From contig NZ_JAPUVR010000140.1 in the NCBI RefSeq assembly GCF_029255125.1, positions 1 through 64,000 on the forward strand: a DNA stretch of 64,000 nt. The letters are read 5' to 3'. Position 1 is the first letter of the stretch, and each line of letters opens with the position of its first letter. This stretch comes from Accumulibacter sp. (lineage in GTDB: Bacteria; Pseudomonadota; Gammaproteobacteria; Burkholderiales; Rhodocyclaceae). Position numbers and translations under genes: made by a program. The notes beneath the pieces are model-generated. The model did not search any database and was not told the DNA's origin. It saw only the letters and a list, made by a program, of their open reading frames with translations. Below are positions 27,050 to 34,718 of the stretch, piece by piece.

Positions 27050-29749
27050 ATGCAACCCGTACTGATCGTGCGCAGCAGACTGCATCGTCCGCCGGTTGTC
27101 ACGGACTATGTCGTACGCAGCGAACTGAGCGAACGGCTGGACGCAGGCAGCCACTTGCCGTTGACGCTGGTCCTGGCGCCTACCGGTTATGGCAAGACGC
27201 TGCTCGTCTCCCACTGGCTGAGCAGGCGGGTGCCTGCGGCGGCTTGGCTCTCGCTGACGCGCGAGGAGAGCGATCCGCTGCGCTTCGTCGCCTATCTGGT
27301 TGCTGCCGTGCGCACGGTCGTGCCCGATGCATGCCAGGAAACGCTGCGGCTTCTGGAGCAGGGGCAGCCGTCGCTGGCCGTCCTCGGTGCGCTGCTCAGC
27401 AACGACCTGGAAGCGCTGAACGAGCCCTTGCTGGTCGTTCTCGACGACTACCAGGCCATCGACTCGGCCGACACGCACGCCTTGCTGGACGGTCTGCTGG
27501 CGCATCCGCCAAGCGCGCTGCGCCTGATCATCGTCACTCGCCGCGCGCCGCCCTTGTCGCTCGCCACACTGGGCGTGCGCGGTCTGCTATGTGAACTGCG
27601 CGGGCGCCTGCTGGAGTTCAACGCGCAGCAATCGGTCGATCTGATCGAGCGCTGCGCGGGTCGCTGCCTGAGCGACGCGGAGAAGCTTCTCGCGCAGCAG
27701 TGCGCCGAGGGCTGGCCAGTCGGCGCACGCCTGGTCGGGATGGCGCTGCGCCACGGAGGTCGGCTGGACGATCGGGCTTCGGCGCTGGACGGCGGGTTGC
27801 AATGGGTCGATGCCTATCTGCGCGAAGACGTTCTGACGCAGCAACCGGACGAGATTCGCCGAGGCTTGCTCGTCTCCGCGGTGGTCAGCCGCTGCTGCGT
27901 TGAGCTCTACGCGGCGCTGGTCGGCGAGGATGTCGGAACAGAGGCTTCCGATCTGCGCGCTGAGGCTTTCGTGTGCGCCATCCTCGGTGGCGACGTGCCG
28001 TACCAGGCCATCGACGACGAAGGCAACTGGTTTCGCTATCACCGTTTGTTTCGTGGCTTCTTGTTGCGCCAATTGCCCCGCTTCTGCTCACCCGAGGAAA
28101 TCGCGCAACTGCATTGGCGAGCTGCCACCTGGTGCGAAGCGCGTGGCGAACTGGCAGAAGCCGTGCGCCATGCGCGCGCGGCTGGCGGCGATACGGCCGC
28201 GGGCTGTCTGCTGACTCGTCATGCCGATGAATTGCTCGGCCGACACCGCCGGCACGAACTGGCACGCTGCTTGCGCGCACTGTCGCTCGATACGGTCGAG
28301 CAGACCCCCGCGTTGCTGCTGCTGAAAGCCTGGCTGATGCATCATCAAGGGCGGCACATCGAAACCGCGCCGGTCCTCGACCGCATCGACGCTCTGCTCG
28401 GCACCAACGATGCTGCGAGTGTGGTTCCTGCCAACGACGCGCCTGGCCTGGCCGGCAGCTTGACGGCGCTACGCAGCGTCCAGGCGTACCTCAGCGGCCA
28501 TGCGGGAGCAGCGACTGCCGGCGCCGAACGCGCACTGGCGCTGCTCCCAGCCGACTGTCAGCATGCTCGCGTGCTGGCGCAGAGCGTGCTTGCCGCGGGT
28601 CGGCAAATGAGCGGCGATCTGCTCGGCGCGCGCGAGTTTCTGCGTTCGGCGTTGGTCAATGCGAGCGGTCCGGTGAACGCCTGCCAGGCGCCACTGGCGG
28701 CCACGCTCTGTTTCATCGAGTGGATGGCGGCGGATCTGTCGGCGCTGCAGTGGACGGCGAATCAGGCCTTCGATCTGAACGACATGGGATCCGGCTGTGC
28801 TGGCAACATGGCACTTGGTCGCTATTTCGTCGGGATTGCTCACTATCAGCGCAACGAACTCGGCAAGGCTGAGGCGGCCTTGCTGCCTGCGCTGGATCCG
28901 ACTTGCGCGCCACTTCTCGGCTACCGGAGCGAGATCTCGATTGCGCTGGCTGCGGTCTATCAGGCGCTTGGTCAGGGTGAGCGCGCGCGCGGCATCGTCG
29001 ACGAACTGTGCCGACATCTGGAACGTAACGAAGATCTGCCGGCGCTTTTTCGCGCGCGCGCCTATCAGGCCGACCTTGCCCTGCGCCAAGGCCGTACAGC
29101 CGATGCCGCGAACTGGGCGGGCAACTTCGATCCCGGTCCCGTGCAGTTTGCCTACCGTTTCTTCAATGCCCCGCATTTGACGCTGGCGCGCGTCTGGCTC
29201 GCGCAAAGGAGTGGTGAGAGCCTTGACCAGGCCGAGCAGCTTCTGCGTTTGCTGGAATCGCAACTGACGGCCGGTAACAACCACCGTTTCCTGATCGAGG
29301 TGCTGGCGCTGCAGGCGATGCTTGCCTGCTTGCGCGGGGATCAAGTAGCGACTGGCGAGCGGCTTGCCCGGGCGGTGGCGCTTGCCCGGCCAGGCGGCCT
29401 GATTCGGGTCTTCGTCGACCTCGGGCAGGACCTGGTCCGACCGTTGAAGCGCCTCGAACTGGTGAGGGATGCACCGCGCTACCTCGCGCAGATTCTCTCC
29501 GGACTCAACGACGAGTTGCTGCTGAGCAGCGGCCGACGCCAGCTTGGCGACGACCTGACGCGTCGCGAGCTGCGCATCCTCAAGCTGTTGGCGCTGCGCC
29601 TGAGCAACGTCGAAATATCCGAAGAGCTGTGCATCTCGCGGGCGACGGTCAAACGCCACACACAGAATATCTACCGCAAGCTGTGCGCATCGAACCGGCG
29701 AGACGCCGTCACCCGCGCCAGCAGCCTCAAACTTATCGGCGATCGCTGA
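27050..29749 (+). CDS. MalT-type large ATP-binding LuxR regulator
   Basis: An 899-residue STAND-ATPase regulator (LAL/MalT family). The N-terminal P-loop is APTGYGKTLL (about residues 43-52), followed by a Walker B-like LLVVLDDYQAIDS. Long helical TPR-like repeats fill residues about 340-800. A C-terminal LuxR HTH (RRELRILKLLALRLSNVEIS...SRATVKRHTQNIYRKL) binds DNA. GGAGG lies only two bases before the ATG; the upstream in-frame TTG at 27041 has no such site. It begins 53 bases after lpd and may be co-transcribed. Effector and targets unknown. Confidence 0.9.
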   Translation: MQPVLIVRSRLHRPPVVTDYVVRSELSERLDAGSHLPLTLVLAPTGYGKTLLVSHWLSRRVPAAAWLSLTREESDPLRFVAYLVAAVRTVVPDACQETLRLLEQGQPSLAVLGALLSNDLEALNEPLLVVLDDYQAIDSADTHALLDGLLAHPPSALRLIIVTRRAPPLSLATLGVRGLLCELRGRLLEFNAQQSVDLIERCAGRCLSDAEKLLAQQCAEGWPVGARLVGMALRHGGRLDDRASALDGGLQWVDAYLREDVLTQQPDEIRRGLLVSAVVSRCCVELYAALVGEDVGTEASDLRAEAFVCAILGGDVPYQAIDDEGNWFRYHRLFRGFLLRQLPRFCSPEEIAQLHWRAATWCEARGELAEAVRHARAAGGDTAAGCLLTRHADELLGRHRRHELARCLRALSLDTVEQTPALLLLKAWLMHHQGRHIETAPVLDRIDALLGTNDAASVVPANDAPGLAGSLTALRSVQAYLSGHAGAATAGAERALALLPADCQHARVLAQSVLAAGRQMSGDLLGAREFLRSALVNASGPVNACQAPLAATLCFIEWMAADLSALQWTANQAFDLNDMGSGCAGNMALGRYFVGIAHYQRNELGKAEAALLPALDPTCAPLLGYRSEISIALAAVYQALGQGERARGIVDELCRHLERNEDLPALFRARAYQADLALRQGRTADAANWAGNFDPGPVQFAYRFFNAPHLTLARVWLAQRSGESLDQAEQLLRLLESQLTAGNNHRFLIEVLALQAMLACLRGDQVATGERLARAVALARPGGLIRVFVDLGQDLVRPLKRLELVRDAPRYLAQILSGLNDELLLSSGRRQLGDDLTRRELRILKLLALRLSNVEISEELCISRATVKRHTQNIYRKLCASNRRDAVTRASSLKLIGDR

Positions 29750-29931
29750 GTCTGCTTCACCCCGATTGAAGCGTTCCGGCCGGTCGATTGGCGCCTGGCG
29801 ACACGGCGGCGCGAGGCGCGCTCAGTGGCCGCTGCGGCCGTCCAGCGGCTTTTCCTTGACCTGCGTCACAGGCCAGCTTGCCGAACAAAAAAATGGCCCA
29901 TTTCATGGCCCGTTATCACCCGTCTTTTGCC

Positions 29932-29959
29932 TTGTCGCTTTTCCCGCCGGTGGCATAAT
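29932..29959 (+). promoter_or_regulatory. Sigma-70 promoter of parA-like gene
   Basis: TTGTCG (29932-29937), 16 bases, then CATAAT (29954-29959). The 49 bases from the -10 to the ATG at 30009 fit a short leader. Confidence 0.6.
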
Positions 29960-29974
29960 TGTTCGTTATGAACA
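29960..29974. promoter_or_regulatory. Candidate operator TGTTC-N5-GAACA
   Basis: A perfect inverted repeat (TGTTC, GTTAT, GAACA) directly after the -10 element, over the expected transcription start. A site here would repress when bound. The likely binder is the partner protein encoded at 30671-31339; this is inference. A direct repeat ATGGCCC lies further upstream at 29893 and 29905. Confidence 0.5.
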
Positions 29975-30008
29975 TTCTTCTCGCCAAAGCGTTTTTCGGA
30001 AAGGTTTC

Positions 30009-30674
30009 ATGTCCATGCCATTAGGCAGGGTGATTGCCGTCGTTTCGCAAAAGGGCGGAGCTGGGAAGACGACGGTGGCGATGCAGCTCGGCGGTGGCTT
30101 CCACGCGATCGGTGCATCGGCTCTGCTGATCGATCTGGACCCGCAGGAGAGCGCCTTTCGCTGGGCCGAGTCGGCCTCCTTGATCGATGCGAAACTGCAT
30201 CTGGATGTGCGCAAGATGTCGGGCCTCGAGCTGATCAAACATGTGGTCGACCTGCAGGGAGAGGCCGATTATGTCGTGCTCGACACGCCGCCGTCGATAG
30301 CCCACCCATCAACCATGGCAGCGCTCGCGGTGGCGCATCTCGCCATCGTACCGGCAGTACCGAGCCCGACCGACCTGTGGTCAACGCTGGCCGTCGAGCG
30401 CCTGATCCTCAAGCGAATGGAGCAAAGCCACCGGCTGCACGGCTGCATCGTGCCCAACCGCGTGCAAAACACGGCGCTTGCCAGTGATGTCCTGGACCTG
30501 TTACGCGAATTCACTCTGCCAATCCTTGACGTGATGCTTGCCCAGCGCAATGCCTATGCGCAGAGTGCGGTCGTGGGCGCATCTGTCTTCCAGCTTGGCG
30601 CGGGCGCCGAAGCGGCCCAGGCGGAGGTACGCAAGCTGGTTGCCGAAGTCCTTAAACAGTTGGGAGAAACATGA
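30009..30674 (+). CDS. ParA/MinD-type ATPase
   Basis: A 221-residue ParA-superfamily ATPase. The deviant Walker A motif QKGGAGKTT (signature Lys15, Lys20) is intact, as are YVVLDTPPS (Walker B/switch II) and AIVPAVPSPTDLWST. It lacks an N-terminal HTH, so it is of the small, type Ib-like class. Such ATPases form patterns on the nucleoid to segregate DNA or position large protein complexes. The ATG at 30009 (or 30015) follows AAGGTTTC. The stop overlaps the next gene (ATGA), implying a two-gene cassette. It is not linked to gidA/gidB or oriC genes, so it is not the chromosomal parAB. Confidence 0.88.
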   Translation: MSMPLGRVIAVVSQKGGAGKTTVAMQLGGGFHAIGASALLIDLDPQESAFRWAESASLIDAKLHLDVRKMSGLELIKHVVDLQGEADYVVLDTPPSIAHPSTMAALAVAHLAIVPAVPSPTDLWSTLAVERLILKRMEQSHRLHGCIVPNRVQNTALASDVLDLLREFTLPILDVMLAQRNAYAQSAVVGASVFQLGAGAEAAQAEVRKLVAEVLKQLGET

Positions 30675-31339
30675 TGTCGACATCGGGAAGCGATACCAGC
30701 AACAAGGCAGCGTTGCGCGCCAGCCTCAAGAAGGAAGACGAATCCTTGGGCGAACGTCTGGCAGCAAGCGAACTGCCGCTGCTTGTCCCGCCGGACCCGG
30801 AGGTGGCCAGCGCTCCGGCGCCGACAGCGGAGACGCCGGTGACGCCGCTTGCGCAGGTCAGCGGCTCGCGGTCGACTGGCCAGCGTCCTGCCGCCGGCAA
30901 GGGCAAGGCAAGAGCCGCCGCAACCGACAAGACGGCGGGCAAGACGCCAGCCCCGGCGGCGGGTGATCACGCAGCGCCGGTCAAGGGCGCGAAGAAGTCG
31001 GCGCCATTGGCCAAGGCTGACAAGACTGTCCCGCCTGCCAAAGGCGGTGCGGGTGGCAAGAAGTCGGGCAAACCCGGGCGACCGGTCGAGCCGGTCGTCA
31101 CGGCGAAGGGCAAGCGCGATAAAGCCATCCGCTTGTCCGTCGAGATTTTGCAAAGTGAGGAAGCGGCAATCGAAGGCGTGCGCGCCAATCTGGCAAAGCT
31201 TGGCGGTTGCGCGGCGAGCCGGGGCGACATTCTGCGTGCCGGGATTCGCCTGTTTGCCGAGCAGTCACTCGAGCAAATGAGGGGCGCTGTCGACGGGCTG
31301 GCCAGGATAGCGAGCGGGAAGGGCAAGAAGAGGGGATAA
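30671..31339 (+). CDS. Lys/Ala/Pro-rich protein with C-terminal RHH-like domain
   Basis: A 222-residue protein not recognised as a named family. Residues 1-140 are low complexity, rich in Ala, Pro and Lys, with histone-H1-like repeats and a KPGRPV segment near the end that recalls an AT-hook. Residues about 145-205 look like a ribbon-helix-helix fold: a strand AIRLSVEIL, a helix of about 18 residues, then a turn and the helix SRGDILRAGIRLFAEQ. With the overlapping ParA upstream this suggests a ParG/Omega-like centromere-binding partner with an unusually long disordered arm. RBS GGGAG is five bases before the ATG. Confidence 0.75.
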   Translation: MMSTSGSDTSNKAALRASLKKEDESLGERLAASELPLLVPPDPEVASAPAPTAETPVTPLAQVSGSRSTGQRPAAGKGKARAAATDKTAGKTPAPAAGDHAAPVKGAKKSAPLAKADKTVPPAKGGAGGKKSGKPGRPVEPVVTAKGKRDKAIRLSVEILQSEEAAIEGVRANLAKLGGCAASRGDILRAGIRLFAEQSLEQMRGAVDGLARIASGKGKKRG

Positions 31340-31465
31340 GCGGGACAGACGCAACCCAATCCCTAGCCGGGCCCGGAACGCAAGCGCGGCGCGCCGCCGG
31401 TGCCATGTGCGGCCGCCGCCACGGGAGGGAAATCATGGCAAGAATGCAGGCAGGGTTCAGAAATC

Positions 31466-31496
31466 GCACCGGAAACCGTCGGTGCGCCGGTTTTTT
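31466..31496 (+). terminator. Rho-independent terminator after parA cassette
   Basis: GCACCG (31466-31471) pairs with CGGTGC (31480-31485), and alternatively ACCGG pairs with CCGGT (31487-31491). A run of six T residues follows. Confidence 0.7.
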
Positions 31497-31547
31497 GTTG
31501 ATTGACAGTGATAGTGCTCGTCAGAGCAGTTAACCAAGGGAGGTCGT

Positions 31548-32186
31548 ATGTTTAGCAGTCTGATGCCGCAACGCAAGGAATTTTTCGAACTTCTCGCGGC
31601 CCACGCGGAACAGGTGGTGGCCGGCGCGAATGCCACGTTGCGTCTGATCAATGGGTTGGGGGATGGCGGTGCAAACCTCGCGGCGCTCGTCGCGGAAGTC
31701 AATGAACACGAGCACAATGGCGACCAGATCAAGGCCAAGGTCATCGAGCGCCTGCACCAGTCCTTCACGACGCCGATCAACCGCGACCAGATTCATGCGC
31801 TGGTCAGCGATCTCGACATGACGCTGAACGTACTGCAGAGCGTGGCCAACGCGCTGGGCATGTACAACATCACGCAGTCGACGGTCGAAGCGCGCGAAAT
31901 GGCGGCGCTGAGTGCCGATGCCTGCATGCGCTTGAGCCGGGCAGTTGCCGCTCTGGCCGACAAGAATCGCGGCGAAGAAACACTGAACCTGTGCAAGGAA
32001 ATCGAGGAGATCGAATCGAAGGCCGACAAGGTTCAGCACAAGGCGATCACCGCGCTCTTCAAGGAGGGCGCCAACGTCTGGCAGACGATGAAGATGCGGG
32101 AATTCTATTCTCTGCAGGAAGCCGTGCTCGATGCCTGCCAGGACTCGGCGAAGATGATCGAAGAGATCCTGATCGAAAACTCCTGA
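31548..32186 (+). CDS. DUF47 (PhoU-like) phosphate transport regulator, copy 1
   Basis: A 212-residue all-helical DUF47/TIGR00153 protein, related to PhoU. FFELLAAHAEQVVAGANATLRL and VNEHEHNGDQIKAKVIERLHQSFTTPINRDQIHAL carry the Glu/Asp metal-cluster motif (ExxxD) of the family. Members are encoded beside Pit transporters and are thought to gate them. pit follows 13 bases later, so they are one operon. It is clearly paralogous to the protein at 33326-33961. Confidence 0.92.
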   Translation: MFSSLMPQRKEFFELLAAHAEQVVAGANATLRLINGLGDGGANLAALVAEVNEHEHNGDQIKAKVIERLHQSFTTPINRDQIHALVSDLDMTLNVLQSVANALGMYNITQSTVEAREMAALSADACMRLSRAVAALADKNRGEETLNLCKEIEEIESKADKVQHKAITALFKEGANVWQTMKMREFYSLQEAVLDACQDSAKMIEEILIENS

Positions 32187-32199
32187 GAGGTAGCCGAAA

Positions 32200-33213
32200 A
32201 TGGAAGGCCTAAATATGAGCATCTGGACGCTGGCGCTGCTGATCGCAGTAGCGCTCGCGTTCGACTTCATGAACGGGTTTCATGATGGCGCGAACTCCAT
32301 CTCGACGATCGTCGCGACCGGCGCGCTGACCCCCAAGCAGGCGGTGCTGTTTGCCGCATTCTTCAACTTTGCCGCGCTCTGGGTGTTTCAGCTCAAGGTA
32401 GCGGCGACCATCGGCAAGGGCACGGTCGACCCCAAGTTCGTCGATTACTACGTCATTTTTGGTGCCTTGATCGGCGCCTTGGCGTGGAATATCATCACTT
32501 GGTATTACGGCATCCCGTCGTCGTCGTCGCACGCGCTGGTTGGCGGGCTGGTCGGCGCCACCGTTGCCAAGGCGGGTTCGGGTGCACCGATCGTCTGGGA
32601 AGGTTTCGGCAAGATCCTGGCGTTCATCATCATCTCGCCGCTGGTCGGGGTGATCATCGGTGGGCTTCTGATGGTCCTGGTCGCCTGGATATTCAGGAAT
32701 CAGTCGCCGTATCAGGCAGGGAAGTGGTTCAAGGGCGGCCAGCTTTTTGCCGCTGCCGCGTACAGCCTGGGGCATGGCGGGAACGATGCGCAGAAGACGA
32801 TCGGCATCATCTGGCTGCTGCTGATTACTGCCGGCGTGGCGACCAAGGATCAGTCGACGCTGCCGACGTGGGTTATTTACTCGTGCTATTTTGCCATCGC
32901 CTGGGGAACATATCTCGGCGGTTGGCGGATCGTCAAGACGATGGGCACGAAGATCACCAAGCTCAACTCGATCAGCGGTTCGTGCGCCTCGATGGGCGGC
33001 GCGATTACGCTTGGACTGGCAACGCTGGGTGGGATCCCGGTGTCGACGACGCACACGATTACCGGCGCGATCATCGGCGTCGGCGCGGCCACCGATGTCA
33101 AGGCCGTGCGTTGGGCGATTACCGCCAATCTGCTCGTTGCCTGGGTGCTGACGATTCCGGCTTCTGGCCTGATCGCCGCGCTGTTCTGGTATATCGGGAC
33201 GAAGTTCCTGTAA
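32200..33213 (+). CDS. pit: Low-affinity inorganic phosphate transporter, Pit family
   Basis: Proton-coupled transport of metal-phosphate across the inner membrane. The 337-residue protein has about ten hydrophobic helices and the duplicated Pit signature: FDFMNGFHDGANSISTIVATG near the N-terminus and GIPVSTTHTITGAIIG near the C-terminus. Either ATG 32200 or ATG 32215 (with GGAAGG seven bases upstream) could start it. It lies between two DUF47 genes. In polyphosphate-accumulating bacteria Pit is the main anaerobic phosphate exporter and importer; its relevance here is inference. Confidence 0.95.
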   Translation: MEGLNMSIWTLALLIAVALAFDFMNGFHDGANSISTIVATGALTPKQAVLFAAFFNFAALWVFQLKVAATIGKGTVDPKFVDYYVIFGALIGALAWNIITWYYGIPSSSSHALVGGLVGATVAKAGSGAPIVWEGFGKILAFIIISPLVGVIIGGLLMVLVAWIFRNQSPYQAGKWFKGGQLFAAAAYSLGHGGNDAQKTIGIIWLLLITAGVATKDQSTLPTWVIYSCYFAIAWGTYLGGWRIVKTMGTKITKLNSISGSCASMGGAITLGLATLGGIPVSTTHTITGAIIGVGAATDVKAVRWAITANLLVAWVLTIPASGLIAALFWYIGTKFL

Positions 33214-33240
33214 GGCAGGGAGAGTCCCCGGACAGAGCAT

Positions 33241-33262
33241 GACGCCCCGGCGACGGGGCGTC
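33241..33262. terminator. Hairpin between pit and second DUF47 gene
   Basis: A perfect 9-bp stem GACGCCCCG / CGGGGCGTC with loop GCGA, 27 bases after the pit stop. It has no T-tail, so it could attenuate or protect the mRNA rather than terminate it. Confidence 0.45.
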
Positions 33263-33325
33263 GAGCGCCTGAAGTAATGCTACCCAGTCAATCGTTGTCA
33301 CCAAAGTCAATAAAGGGAGGTAATC

Positions 33326-33961
33326 ATGTTACCCAAGCGGTCCGAGTTTTTTGAGCTTCTCGCGGCACACAGCGAGCGCGTTCTGGCGGGTGCCAGCGCC
33401 ATGCTGCGCCTGGTCAGCAGTCTGGGGGTCAGTCAGGGCGATGTCGCTGCGCTGGTCGAGGAGATCAACATGAACGAGGCAAGTTCGGACCAGATCAAAG
33501 CTGACCTGATGACCATGCTGCACAAGTCGTTCGTCACGCCGCTGAATCGCGACCAAGTCTATGCCCTGACGCTGGACATCGACAGCGTAATGAACAAGGT
33601 GCAGGATGTCGCGCAGGCGGTCAGCATCTACAACATCACCGAATCAAGCCGCGAGTCGCACGAGTTGGCGTCGATGACCGTTGATGCCTGCACGCGTCTG
33701 ACGCGCGCCATCGCGTCGCTGAAGGAGCGCGAGCGCAATCAGGAAACGGTGAACCTCTGTGTCGAGATCGAGCGCATCGAGGAGAAGTCGGTCGCCGTGA
33801 TCTACAAGGCGATCAAAGCCCTGTTCGATGCCGAGGGTGACGAGCGTGCCGCCATGCGGGCGATGCGCATGCGACAGTTCTATTCGCTGCAGGAGAAGGT
33901 GCTGCGGGCAACCAAGAAGGCGGCGCAAACCCTCGAGGAAATCCTGCTGCAGAATGCCTGA
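33326..33961 (+). CDS. DUF47 (PhoU-like) phosphate transport regulator, copy 2
   Basis: A 211-residue paralogue of the 31548-32186 protein, sharing the opening KRSEFFELLAAHSERVLAGASAMLRL, the motif NEASSDQIKADLMTMLHKSFVTPLNRDQVYAL and the end RQFYSLQEKVLRATKKAAQTLEEIL. A strong AGGGAGG lies before the ATG. Two PhoU-like regulators around one Pit gene imply either a heteromeric gate or one copy serving another transporter. Confidence 0.92.
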   Translation: MLPKRSEFFELLAAHSERVLAGASAMLRLVSSLGVSQGDVAALVEEINMNEASSDQIKADLMTMLHKSFVTPLNRDQVYALTLDIDSVMNKVQDVAQAVSIYNITESSRESHELASMTVDACTRLTRAIASLKERERNQETVNLCVEIERIEEKSVAVIYKAIKALFDAEGDERAAMRAMRMRQFYSLQEKVLRATKKAAQTLEEILLQNA

Positions 33962-34100
33962 GCTTGTTTGTCTGGCGCGCCGATCGTGCGCCGGCCGGTG
34001 ACTGCCCGGCCGGCGTTGTTCGCTTGGGCGCCGACGACTGGTCTTCTCGCAGGAGCAGCGCGGCGCACCGTGCTGTCGGACGTCGTGTGAGCAGGCGGCG

Positions 34101-34718
34101 ATGTCCGTCTTGGCCAGCAGCGCAGTCGTTGCTTCGCTTCAAGAGGTCAAGGGGATCTCTTTCCCCGGTGACATACGACCCGGTCAGATTCTGGTGACCG
34201 GCCCGCCGGGCGCCGGCAAGAGCACATTGATCATGCGCCTAGGCGGCTGGTCGGAAGAGGGCTATCTCGACCTCGGTCGCAAGCATTGGTGGCGTTCGGA
34301 GATCCTGGCCGTCCGGCCGCGCGAAATACACCTCGGGATGCCTTTCATCGGGCTGCCGAGCGCAGCCGCGGTCTTTGACGGCGAATTCTTGCAAAGCACA
34401 CCTTTCCCACCGGTCGATTTTGCGCGCATCATCCTGCCGCCAGGCAAGCGCTACTTCTTTTCGGTCGACTGGTACCGGCGTTACGTTTTCGAGTTCCTTC
34501 TACCTCCGGCCGACTTGCTGCTGGCGCGACGCACCGCGCGCGCGCAGGAGAGCACGCACCCGATCGACAGCCAGATCAGTCTTGCGATCTGTGCGGCGCA
34601 ACTCGATGTCTTCCGGCGTGTCGCCGAGTTTCTGCACGCGCGAGGGTTCTACGTCTACCACCGCGAGACGACGGATTGTCCCCCCCAGCGCTTTGTGACC
34701 GCCCAGTCTCAGCCGTGA
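34101..34718 (+). CDS. P-loop NTPase of unknown function
   Basis: A 205-residue protein, unrecognised beyond its Walker A motif GPPGAGKST (residues about 34-42) in a kinase-like start (ILVTGPPGAGKSTLIMRLGGW). The segment LLARRTARAQESTHPID (about 145-162) resembles the Arg-rich lid of small kinases. There is no obvious Walker B. The stop overlaps the ATG of the metallophosphatase, so both are made together. It may be a kinase or NTPase paired with that phosphatase. Confidence 0.72.
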   Translation: MSVLASSAVVASLQEVKGISFPGDIRPGQILVTGPPGAGKSTLIMRLGGWSEEGYLDLGRKHWWRSEILAVRPREIHLGMPFIGLPSAAAVFDGEFLQSTPFPPVDFARIILPPGKRYFFSVDWYRRYVFEFLLPPADLLLARRTARAQESTHPIDSQISLAICAAQLDVFRRVAEFLHARGFYVYHRETTDCPPQRFVTAQSQP

